DNA of 64,000 nt. Origin: Euborellia annulipes. Lineage: Eukaryota > Arthropoda > Insecta > Dermaptera > Anisolabididae. The stretch spans positions 109,326 through 173,325 of the forward strand of contig JAKCPI010016540.1 of assembly GCA_023213315.1 (NCBI GenBank), read 5' to 3'. A program made the position numbers and the translations under genes. Shown piece after piece: positions 54,775-63,681 of this stretch (the first letter of the stretch is position 1; every line of letters starts with the position of its first letter). Under the pieces are notes generated by a model, which did no database searches, was not told the origin of the DNA, and worked only from the letters and a program-made list of their open reading frames with translations.

Positions 54775-55068
54775 CAGCGTTTTTTAAACTGTGAGGCGCG
54801 GGGGAGGCCTTAGCGAGACGCGGACTAGTCTAAAGGGAGGGGCGAATATTGGCCCCCAGGATCAATTTTCCAAATGATTGCTAGTTTTAATATAAATAAG
54901 AATTAATAAAAAAAATATTTTTATATATATTTATATTTTTTAGCATTAAAAATTTTTGTTTTTTTATTATTTTATAAAATGAGGGAGGGGGGGAGGGAGG
55001 CGTCATAAGATTAATTATTTTTAAGGGAGGCGTGGTAACATTTTTGGTAACAAGTTTGGAAACCACTG
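54775..55068 (+). mobile_element. hAT MITE, CAGCGTTTTCCAAAC family
   Basis: Ends CAGCGTTTTTTAAACTGTG and GTTTGGAAACCACTG. It sits in the same flanking sequence (CCAGCCATAAAATACCCTTA) as the copy at 815, so both descend from one insertion that was duplicated with its surroundings. Confidence 0.75.
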
Positions 55069-55069
55069 G

Positions 55070-55684
55070 TATAGAAGATGGTATAAACATAAATATAGAG
55101 GTATATATATGTTTATATTAGTAGCACAGGAAGAAAAATTTTTTTTTGTCCCCCTCAAGCAAAAACTGACATGACGTCACTTGAAATAATATCTCAATAT
55201 TTCAAGTAGCAATATCCTCCCTGCAAATGGTGCAAATTAATTTAAAGAGAGAGTGGATCTACATTTTACTTACATATTTTTCTCAAACTTAATATAAAAA
55301 CTAAAATGGAGATTAATTACAGACTTGTAATTGTATATGTAACAGGCGAATGGTTTTTAGCAACAGTTAATAAGTGAATTGAAATCTGAGCCGTTGCGTG
55401 AGTCTCTCGAGGAGGTGGTCCATCCATGTTCCTGATTTTGGGGCTGCTTGAAAACCCTCACGGATGCCAGCCACCCGATCACCATCAGAAATTAATAATT
55501 CGCCCTCTATTCTTATTTTTTTAATTATATATAATAACTATTTTCATGACAGAATAATTTAAGTACAAATGAAATAAAATTTCTTCAAAATAATGATGGA
55601 GAAAATTCTTCTATGTTTAACTAGTCTCAGTTACAACGTCGATGATTTAATTTTAAATTAGGCTATTGAATTAAATCTTCTTTC
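55070..55684. other. Unassigned interval
   Basis: 55380-55500 is a GC-richer stretch (CTCTCGAGGAGGTGGTCCAT) without a match. No gene supported. Confidence 0.4.
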
Positions 55685-55791
55685 CTAGCCTTATTCCCGC
55701 AGTGCGGGATCGGCGAAATAGGTTTTTTGCGACCGAGAGAAATAGATCAGGCCGGTCCGTCGCCCGGTCTGACGCCGTGGGCTCCTGAGCA
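55685..55791 (-). repeat. Repeat B, deleted copy
   Basis: Minus strand: GCTCAGGAGCCCACGGCGTC joined directly to AGACCGGGCGACGGACCGG; the 5S-like middle is missing. Confidence 0.6.
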
Positions 55792-56452
55792 TAGGCTATT
55801 GAATTAAATACAGTGCTTAAAATTATAGGTAGGCCTATAAACATATAATACGTACTTAATAGATCAGTCATAATTCATACTCTTTTTTCTCTTCATTTGT
55901 TTTTTACATTATTCTTACATATTCTTTTGTTACGTAGTTGTGGCGTAGTTAAGGAATGGGGGCGCTGGAGGCGGTCTTGGCCCAGGCAACCAAAAAACGG
56001 TTCAGAAACGTGAGAAAAACATCAGATGCCCAGAATCTTTTTATTGCCGTTAAAATAACGTGAATAAGTCCCACCACAATTACGTGATATTGATGACATA
56101 AATAAGATGTTAGGAGCTGACGCATTTTTGACGTCTAAGTTTAACGCCATCTATCAATATGAAAAAAAAAAAAAAAAAAAACAACAGTACTTGGGGGAAA
56201 AAAAATGAATCTCGAGGGGTTTGAACTCTAGCCTTTTGTTTATTTCCTATATGAATGTTGATTTTAGTACAAGGCCTTTACCCTGTCGTACATTTTGATG
56301 TTGACTTTTATAATCTTTTTTAAGCTACTTAATTTGCATGTTTAAAATAAAAATAAATTTTTAATAATTCTTCATTTTCTTAATCCTTAAAAAATGTGGC
56401 AACATTTTTTGGACAAAGAACGAAATGAAATTTTGTAATTATTACAGGGAAG

Positions 56453-56682
56453 TACAGTAGTAGTACAATTAAGTCCCCACCTGATACCTTTAGCCTTAAG
56501 TAAATGGTATAGAATATGGTAAATGGTGAAATAATTTTAAATAGGTAAAATAAATTCATCTGTACCAGATCTTACGTTTTACCTTTTCGGTCATTAAAAT
56601 TATTTCACTTTACACTATATACTATACCATATACTTAAGGCTAAAGCTATCAAGTGGGGACTTAATTGTGGTGCTCACTGTA
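56453..56682. mobile_element. TA-flanked hairpin MITE
   Basis: Left TACAGTAGTAGTACAATTAA, right end (inverted) TACAGTGAGCACCACAATTA, then AAGTCCCCACYTGATA in both arms. Arms of about 95 bp surround a short centre. TA at both termini and CAGTG ends fit a Tc1/mariner-type MITE. Confidence 0.8.
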
Positions 56683-56689
56683 CAACTTG

Positions 56690-57520
56690 TTTGTCTTTAA
56701 CATTCATTTCGTGGATTTATAATTTTTTCATCATTACTTCTGCTCCGAGTGATACCAAACCTACGCCACTGATATAGGCTTATTCTTTTATTATTACCTA
56801 TTTACAATAGGCTATGTCTAATTATAATTTATATTCGTTTGTGCTGCTATACTTTTAAAATTTTTTCAATTTTCTTTAAATCGGCTCAGAAAAAAATTGA
56901 CGTTACTATTTATCTACCGAGTGCTGATAGGAGTATATTTTAGGGTGGAGGAATATTGTATATACATACAAACATAAAAAATCTTTTTGAGTTCCTAATA
57001 ATGGGGGACACAGAGAGGCCATTTCTCATCCACACGTGATTATGAATGTATAAATATATTTGCCTGGATTGCCCTCCCCTTGAACATTGTTCTGTATATA
57101 ATAAATTGGTCACACTAAAAAGTAAAAAAAATCTCGAGTTGTAATTTTTTGAGGATCAAAATTAATATGATAATATACACTACAGAGAAATACGATCAAT
57201 AAAATTAGAAATGCTTTGCTTAAGACTTTTGAATTTTTTAATAAATAACACAAAAGAAAATATGCTAATTGGAGACTTTAATCAATTTAGTAATTTATGT
57301 AAATAAATATTAAACAGAAAGTTGATTAATACAATTTTAAAAGTCAATCTTTATGTAATTATATTATCAATCACAAATTAACATTTATAATATCGTTATC
57401 TTTTTAAAGGAAAATGGATTTTTTCAAAACAGCTTTTATTAGATTAAATCGCGTGAAATAAATAAGAATTTTTATTATGTTGCCGATAAAACCCCATTTC
57501 GAGTAAGTGATTGAGTAGTG
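56690..57520. other. AT-rich interval, nothing recognised
   Basis: No supported gene or shared repeat. Confidence 0.5.
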
Positions 57521-57521
57521 A

Positions 57522-57622
57522 CAAATGGGATTCGAACCCACACCCCTCTTGGCAACGGCTCTGTACCTATTTAGAAAAAATAACTCGCCAAATTTCAGAA
57601 GGGAGGCGGGCGGTGCCTCTAG
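57522..57622. repeat. tRNA-like B box and Helitron-like 3' end
   Basis: Minus strand B box GGTTCGAATCCC (57530-57541) beside a partial tRNA-like head. On the plus strand GGGAGGCGGGCGGTGCCTCTAG|T (57602-57623) resembles a Helitron 3' terminus. Confidence 0.45.
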
Positions 57623-57959
57623 TTTTTATTGAAATAACAGTTAAATCAATTGCCTTTTTTTAATGGCAAGTGAAAGGGGAAAGCTACTTTTAAAACAACA
57701 CTTAAGCATTTTGGTTGCCTAAGTTCAAGGCTCCACTCTAGAGTGTCGGGCCTGGAAAGAAGATATAACTGCTGCATAGGAATATTTCTTGCTTGGGACG
57801 AGAAACGTACCCGGTACCCCTTGGGATATCTTCTCTGTGAGCCACGAGTCACCGGATTTTTTCTGTTATAAATTCTAATATTTTATTTAATAATTCTCTT
57901 CTAAAATATCTAAATATATTTTCTCCCTCCCAAATAAGTAACGTCTAACCGTAATCAAT

Positions 57960-58140
57960 TTTTAAAGTAATGTGTGCTTCAAAGAGCATCTAAAAACTAA
58001 TTGATTTTTGAATTTCAATCAAAATCATTAGAGCGAATTTTGAGAAAACAAAAAAAAAAAGCTGAAAAATTACATCAATAAAGTAGTAGTACTTTTTGAC
58101 GGATTTTGATTAAAAACTTATTTTCAGGCCAAAATATTAA
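57960..58140 (-). repeat. Repeat X fragment
   Basis: GTGTGCTTCAAAGAGCATCT, ATTGATTTTTGAATTTCAAT and GATTTTGATTAAAAACTTAT: internal X blocks, inverted. Confidence 0.65.
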
Positions 58141-58149
58141 TCTAACAAT

Positions 58150-58600
58150 GCTGTGAGTGTTTATTTATTGGCGAGGCCAAACAGCCCCCGGGAATCTAAC
58201 CCAGGATCTCTATCCTTTCCGGGGCATCAGCCATTGCGCCAGGCCACCGGACCCTCGACCTGCACCAATAAAGCTAACTTCCCCTTATATGCAGTTAGTC
58301 GTGCAAGTCACTAACAAAACTTTAAAGAACAATTTTCCACTTGTGCGCCGCTCGTTAAACCAGTAGAGGGAACAAGCTGCGCGCAAGTGGAAAATTTTTC
58401 TTTTTAAAGATTTTCACTTTGTTAGTGACTTGCACAACTAATGCATATAAGTGGAAGTGAGTTTTATTGGTGTAGCTCGAGGGTCTGATACCTGGTGATA
58501 TGGACAGCACGCCTATGCCCCGGAAAGGCTGGAGATCCTGGGTTCGATTCCCGGTGGTCATGGAATGTTTGGCCTCGCCAATACATAACACTCACAGCTT
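58150..58600. repeat. Head-to-head tRNA-SINE pair (inverted repeat)
   Basis: Two SINE copies in opposite orientation: minus-strand copy 58150-58370 (B box GGGTTAGATTCCC) and plus-strand copy about 58376-58600 (B box GGGTTCGATTCCC, 58536-58548). Shared: CTGTGAGTGTT at both outer ends, TTGGCGAGGCCAAAC inverted, and TTTTCCACTTG facing CAAGTGGAAAA at the centre. Confidence 0.75.
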
Positions 58601-59270
58601 TCTAAGATATATATCTCTATGACTTAGTTAAGTCCGAAAAGAATCGAGACGTTTTGAAAACTAATATCTAATTCAAATATATAAATCTCGAAAATATTTA
58701 ACAAAATATTAATATTTATGGACATCTTAAGTATTATATAATTTTTTTTAATTGTATTCAAATTTATAAAAAAAAAAAAAAAAATTACTTCTCTCTTTTT
58801 TGGCCTTGTTTCCATCTATTAGGTCTGATGTTTTCCCAAAAGGCAAAAACAAAAAAAAAAAAAATTATAAATTCCCTCTTTTTTCAGGTAAAGGCGAGTC
58901 AGGTTCCTCGGTGGGCTTTCCTTTCTCTCTCCCGCACAAAATCGGCCTCATCAAAAGGATAAAAGGAATCAGGAAGCCAAAAAGTTAAACAAAAAATTTT
59001 ACCACTTCACTAAATGACTATATTTGGCATTTTTATAAAACATATTAAACAAATCATTGTTTAATTAATATATAATAAATTGTTTTTTTAAATATTAAAA
59101 TAATATTATACAACTTTGGATATTTAATTACTCTTTTACTTCAATATAAAATGAAATATAAATATAGGCCTATATACATTAAAAGTAACATTATTGAAAT
59201 TACTATATAGAGCATCACAGCACAATTATTTAAGTGTTCCTCAACAGCCGAAAATTTATTACCTTGTTCT
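58601..59270. other. AT-rich interval downstream of the bHLH gene
   Basis: Long A/T runs; nothing recognised. Confidence 0.5.
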
Positions 59271-59279
59271 AAAATTAAT

Positions 59280-59500
59280 CATTTCAAGTCTTTTTCGGCT
59301 CCTGAGGCTATTTGGTGTATAATTTAAATGAAACTTAATAGAAGCTTAAGAAGGAAGCGAATCCGAATTCCTCTAACGTAAAGCGAGACCTCTATCTCTG
59401 CTCTAAAGGACAATAGTTAAAAAAATATTAATTGTTGGAAATAATAATCTACTGGTATATAAAATATTACCGGTTTGAAAAAGGTTGAGAAACACTTAAA
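59280..59500 (-). repeat. SINE-like fragment and hAT end
   Basis: CTTTTTCGGCTCCTGAGGCT matches the SINE tail module, and GAAGCGAATCCGAATTCC resembles a degraded B box on the minus strand. AAAAAGGTTGAGAAACACTT (59477-59496) is a hAT-type terminus. Confidence 0.4.
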
Positions 59501-59766
59501 ATATATAAATATATATATATACAAAAGTCTTTTAAGTGAACACTTTTAAAGTAAATTATATACAGATATTTCACTAAACGAAGGCCCTCCTTTAAGGAGG
59601 AAAAATAAATACTACTCTTGATTTAATTTGCTATTTAGTCAAAAATTGAATTTAATGTCTTTGTTTCATTACCACTTAGCAAAGTAATCCATTAACAGTG
59701 TTCTAATTATTCATAATACCGGCAGTTAAACCGACGGACTAATAAATTTTTCCGTCAAGTTATTTC
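59501..59766 (-). other. Immediate 3' flank of the bHLH gene
   Basis: Presumed 3' UTR and flank. I see no canonical AATAAA on the minus strand close to the stop; the nearest clear one (plus strand TTTATT) is near 59258. The transcript end is undetermined. Confidence 0.4.
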
Positions 59767-60246
59767 TTACTGGAGCCTCTCAGTAAGTGCCATGATATAA
59801 GTCTGTGCCATTTGGAGGGTTTCATATTTGGAGAGTTGACGGTCGTTACCCAAAGAAGGAAGATGAGTGCGCAGTCGATCGAAAGCCTTATTCAAATTTT
59901 GCATGCGTCTTCTTTCACGGGCATTAGCAGCAAGTCGTCGTTTTTTAATCACCACCGGACTGATAGTTTTACCTCGACGGTTGTTATTGTTGCCGACAAC
60001 CAGTTCGGTTTTTGATTTGGTAATTTCATTTTCTAGATCGTCATGTTGATCTTCTTCGAAGTCACTCTCGGCGTTTTTTCTTGGGACAAGTTGGGTGTAA
60101 CACTTGGGACCCTCCGATGCCGACATTGGACTAGATGATCCAAGACTCACTGGACTTGGAGTCTCGAATCCATCACTAAGCGCCTCCATTTGGATTTGGT
60201 ACTCCACAATTGGATAAGTGAATTCTTGGTAGTAACTTTCAGCCAT
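59767..60246 (-). CDS. ato: Atonal-type proneural bHLH transcription factor
   Basis: 159 residues from the ATG at 60246 (MAESYYQEF). The bHLH domain fills the C-terminus (about residues 101-158): basic region [20 protein letters not shown], loop [11 protein letters not shown], helix 2 [13 protein letters not shown], ending two residues before the stop. The basic region and the [18 protein letters not shown] signature are those of the Atonal group, as is the C-terminal bHLH position in Drosophila Atonal. Such factors pair with E proteins on E-boxes and specify sense-organ precursors. The N-terminus is short, with Ser/Pro- and acid-rich stretches ([10 protein letters not shown]). No intron is visible. 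The frame is open 28 codons further up to 60330, but that stretch contains the TATA box, so it is promoter and not coding. A paralogue within the Atonal family remains possible. Confidence 0.92.
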   Translation of the reverse strand: MAESYYQEFTYPIVEYQIQMEALSDGFETPSPVSLGSSSPMSASEGPKCYTQLVPRKNAESDFEEDQHDDLENEITKSKTELVVGNNNNRRGKTISPVVIKKRRLAANARERRRMQNLNKAFDRLRTHLPSLGNDRQLSKYETLQMAQTYIMALTERLQ

Positions 60247-60360
60247 GTCAGCTGCACCACAGGCACTTGACAACTCACACCGTAAAGTGGTTCCAGCCTT
60301 TTTATAACCTGGCGTCCAGATGACACCCACGTGGTTAGATACCCTCTATCCAATCAACAG
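60247..60360 (-). promoter_or_regulatory. Core promoter and short 5' UTR of the bHLH gene
   Basis: Minus strand: an inverted CCAAT (ATTGG, 60349-60353), an E-box CACGTG (60328-60333), a TATA box TATAAAAA (60306-60299), a candidate initiator TCAAGT (60270-60265, a little far at 38 bp from the TATA), and a proneural-type E-box GCAGCTG three bases upstream of the ATG (60249-60255). The predicted 5' UTR is only about 25-35 nt. E-boxes here fit autoregulation, by inference. Confidence 0.65.
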
Positions 60361-60379
60361 ACCCAACGGTGCTGGAGGC

Positions 60380-60780
60380 GGAGCTGGAATTCCTCTTCTG
60401 TACAATCCCCGCCTACCGGCTAATTTATTATTAATCTTCACTGGATTGTTTTGATTAAGAAAAGGGATACGATCATTTAAATAAACTCCCCTTCATTCAC
60501 TAATTTTTTTTCCGCATTATTAGGGGGAAGACCGTGTTAAATTCAATCTCTCAATTTTTCAATATACCGGTATGTTTACGTTTCAATAAAAAATCTTAAT
60601 ATGCTTATGTGTAGCTTTTTGTTTTTTTTACTCATTCATTCATCAACTTTACGATTTTATAATTCTAGTAGCCATTGTAATAAAAATGATAAAATTCAAA
60701 TTTTCATAAGCAAATATAGTATTGGAAAATTACTTTTTTTAAAATTATTAATAAATACAATTTATAATTTAACAAGACTA
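60380..60780. other. Upstream flank of the bHLH gene
   Basis: AT-rich with no recognised repeat; it may hold regulatory DNA. GCATTATTAGGGGGAAGACC (60513-60532) is the only non-AT-rich block. Confidence 0.4.
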
Positions 60781-60781
60781 T

Positions 60782-60898
60782 ATATCGGAGGAAACTAAAT
60801 ATATGTTGACACGAAAAATCTGGTGTGACAGCCAAAGAACACAACTTTCGATTACCGAAGTTGTGTGCTGTGCGACAGTCACACCAGATTTTTTTTTC
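60782..60898 (+). repeat. Repeat X 3' end with snap-back
   Basis: AACTAAATATATGTTGACAC then AAAAATCTGGTGTGACAGCC to GCGACAGTCACACCAGATTT. Only the terminal part of X is present. Confidence 0.75.
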
Positions 60899-60997
60899 TA
60901 TCCATTTCACTGAGTGAGTTCTTTAGTTTCATTTACATTATAAATAAATATATATTATAAAAACTTAATACCATTGTTAATATACATATAACTGATG

Positions 60998-61248
60998 CAG
61001 GGGCGTATATAAGGGCGGGGGCAAGGGGGCCCGAAATTTCCCAAACACATATACATATATAGAGATATACAGACATCAGCGCAACAAGTTTTTCCGCAGG
61101 ATGGAAAACTTTAGTTCCGCAAAATAAAAAATGTTCCGCAAAGAATTTCTCGTGAAAAAAATTTAGTTTCTTAAAAAAAAATTTTCCGCAGAAAAATTTT
61201 TGAACTCAGCCCCCCCCCCCCCCGAAAAAATTTCTATATACGCCCCTG
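60998..61248 (+). mobile_element. hAT MITE with perfect 8-bp TSD
   Basis: 251 bp; ends CAGGGGCGTATATAAGG and CTATATACGCCCCTG. Target duplication aactgatg at 60990-60997 and 61249-61256. Internal TTCCGCA repeats and a 16-base C run. Sister copy at 1285-1653. Confidence 0.9.
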
Positions 61249-61448
61249 AACTGATGCGTTGAAATAGAGGGGTTATGTCTCCTGTGTTTGATACTTAAAT
61301 TTCCGATTAAATTTCACAGTTTAACCTTTCTGTATGATTTCCAAATTGAAACATAAACCAATAAAGATTTCAGAAATAAATTTTGTTGCCGAGATATAAA
61401 AAATAATCTAACTCACGTCCACAAACGTGTTGAATACACGCTATCTAC

Positions 61449-61669
61449 ATGCCGAAGGCACAAAAATGGCGGATGAGAATACTCATACCTCTAGTGACTT
61501 AGGTCTGTTAAGGCAGTGATTAATGATATATTCTTAAATAAAATAATCATCTAAGAACCTTAAAATAAATTAGACAGAACCTACTAATCTTACTTATCAT
61601 ATGCTTTCTGCTGTTTCTGCTCGCCAAAGGCACAAAAATGCCGGATGAGAATACCTATTTCTTTAGTGC
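61449..61669 (+). repeat. Two direct repeats, ~170 bp apart
   Basis: GGCACAAAAATGGCGGATGA (61457) and GGCACAAAAATGCCGGATGA (61628) with similar flanks. A hammerhead-like core (CCTGAAGAAAACCACAGAAT ... GTGGCTGAAACG) follows at 61740-61778. Confidence 0.55.
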
Positions 61670-61739
61670 TCCTGAAGCGGCAACAATCTTGTTTTTTCTC
61701 AACCAATTAAATTGAGATTGTCACAGATATAACATTGTA

Positions 61740-61778
61740 CCTGAAGAAAACCACAGAATGAGTGGCTGAAACGTTTTA
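61740..61778 (+). ncRNA. Hammerhead-like core motif
   Basis: CTGAAGA, then a stem ACCAC...GTGG(C)T with loop AGAATGA, then GAAACGTT. Resembles CUGANGA-stem II-GAAA, but stem I is not convincing. Probably the degenerate end of another foldback or Penelope-like element. Confidence 0.3.
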
Positions 61779-61929
61779 AATTTTACAAATAAACCACATT
61801 AGAACATGACATTACACAAATTGATTTTATCATAGGCGTCGTACGTAACGCAATTTTTGAAGATTTTTGACCTCCCTCCCCCTTCCCCCCCTAGACATTA
61901 CGTAACGCCGAAGTGGCCATTTTTATCTA

Positions 61930-62543
61930 AAAGTGACTGGCACAGCACACAACTTTCTCTTACCTTTGGTAATCGAAAGTTGTATACTGTGCTTGTCACA
62001 CTATTATGTCGAGATATATTTAGTTTCAGCCGATATATGTATTTTTTTAAAACCCTTTTTGGAAACTGAGGTCATACAGGGGTTTAACTTTATTAAATAA
62101 ATATTTATACACATGATATCGATGGCTACCGGGGGACGAATCCCGATCTTTCGCCGCGCTTGGCGTCACTTAACAGCATTGATTGTGGTGAATGTTGCTC
62201 TTCACTGTTGCCAGGCCCCTCGGCGATATATGTATTAGGATTCAAGGTTCAGAATTTATTTTTTTGCCATGGTAACCATTTCTCCAATCTTCCCTATGAA
62301 GTACAAGAGTAAAGTAGTCTTCAAACAATTTTCAGGGTAGAAAGAGAATATAGGTTACATTTTAAAAAACATCTAAAAAAATAATTGATTTTTTATTTTA
62401 ATCAAAATCGTTGGAGCGAATTTTGAGAAAATCGAAAAAAAAAACAACTTAAAAGTACATCAGTAAAGTACTACTACTTTTTGGCCGAATTTGTTCAAAA
62501 GCTTCGTGTCAGGTGCCAACCTAACGTAAATATAAAATTTCAA
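61930..62543 (-). repeat. Repeat X with snap-back, doubly interrupted
   Basis: Snap-back arms at about 61934-62008, then inverted X body, interrupted by a SINE (62045-62223) and, at 62543, by the FB1 palindrome; X continues at 63196-63313 to CAAAACGTGTATAT. Confidence 0.7.
62045..62223 (-). mobile_element. tRNA-derived SINE with 13-bp TSD
   Basis: Flanked by cgatatatgtatt at 62032-62044 and 62224-62236. Minus strand: head GAGGGGCCTGGCAACAGTG, B box GGGATTCGTCCCC, and the conserved tail (plus-strand CTTTTTGGAAACTGAGGTCA), ending in a short A run. An intact insertion inside repeat X. Confidence 0.8.
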
Positions 62544-63195
62544 GGGTATTTTATGGCTGGTAGAATTTGTAACAGGAATGAAAGTTAGAAGAAAAATGCA
62601 GCCAGAATTTTTCTTTAAAAATATATTTCAACAGCTAGCTGACGTTTCGGCTTTGGTTAAAGCCATCCTCGGAGCTGCTGTTGGTCTTCATATACATATA
62701 TTTTGAATTGTATCCGGTATTAAAGTTAATTTAGGATATAACATCAGGGAAAAAGTTTTCTGTTCAAGATCAACTTTTTCCTTCTTCTATCACCAATACA
62801 ATATATTTATTTTTTTTTGTGCCTAATGTGATAATTGACTCAGGGCAGTACAATTTCATCTAATGTATTTTTAGATTTTTAGATTTTTAGAAAAATCTAA
62901 AAATACATTAGATGAAATTGTACTGCCCTGAGTCAATTATCACATTAGGCACAAAAAATAAATATATTGTATTGGTGATAGAAGAAGGAAAAAGTTGATC
63001 TTGAACAGAAAACTTTTCCCTGATGTTATATCCTAAATTAACTTTAATACCGGATACAATTCAAAATATATGTATATGAAGACCAACTGCAGCTCCGAGG
63101 ATGGCTTTAACCAAAGCCGAAACGTCAGCTAGCTGTTGAAATATATTTTTAAAGAAAAATTCTGGCTGCATTTTTCTTCTAACTTTCATTCCTGT
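62544..63195. mobile_element. FB1 inverted dimer, near-perfect palindrome with 13-bp TSD
   Basis: Arms 62571-62880 and 62891-63196 with a 10-base centre; reading both arms I find one substitution and a few homopolymer length changes, roughly 99% identity. Flanked by tataaaatttcaa at 62531-62543 and 63196-63208 (the last arm base overlaps the duplication). The left outer tip adds GGGTATTTTATGGCTGG, the 5' end seen in the single copy at 654-808. Each arm holds a hammerhead-like core (62631-62680 minus; 63087-63137 plus). Arms also contain about 190 bp of sequence absent from the other FB1 copies. Confidence 0.85.
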
Positions 63196-63313
63196 TATAA
63201 AATTTCAACTTCCTAGCTCATTTAGTTCTTGAGATATTTTGTTCACAGACACACAGACAGACCATATTGCGAAAACCACTTTTTTGGATTCAGGGGAGCT
63301 CAAAACGTGTATA
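63196..63313 (-). repeat. Repeat X, continuation
   Basis: Resumes X after the FB1 palindrome: ATAAAATTTCAACTTCCTAG to CTCAAAACGTGTATAT. Confidence 0.7.
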
Positions 63314-63680
63314 TTAGGGTGGCCGCTAAAAACAAAATTTTTCAATTTCTTTCGGCCGAACCTCCTAAAAGTTGTCTTTGGCTAGAAAATGATAATTGCC
63401 AAAGTTTTAGCTAAATTGGGTAACGTTAACCCGTGCCTCATCGGGGTTAAAATTTTGAAAAAGTGCGATTTTATATAAAAATTCGAAGTTTTTACTTCAT
63501 AAAACGAAAACAAAGTATCGTAGAAAAATGAATCTTGGCTCATTTCATAGCAAATTTAATTCTCTTGAGGTTTTATAATCACCATTTTTTCATTAAAACT
63601 TATAGATTTAATGATATTTACAAATTAGCATTTCGGTTTTGATATATTTCTGAAAAATAAGTGGAAAATCACAATAGAGA
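63314..63680. other. AT-rich interval, nothing recognised
   Basis: TAGGGTGGCCGCTAAAAAC at 63315 could be a transposon end; no partner found. No gene. Confidence 0.4.
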
Positions 63681-63681
63681 C

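Noticed and set aside
57525..57560. Possible tRNA gene (minus strand)
   Set aside because: Only the T arm region is tRNA-like; the rest cannot form a cloverleaf.
60147..60353. Second open frame overlapping the bHLH gene
   Set aside because: Shadow frame on the same strand; it carries no motif while the bHLH frame is unmistakable.
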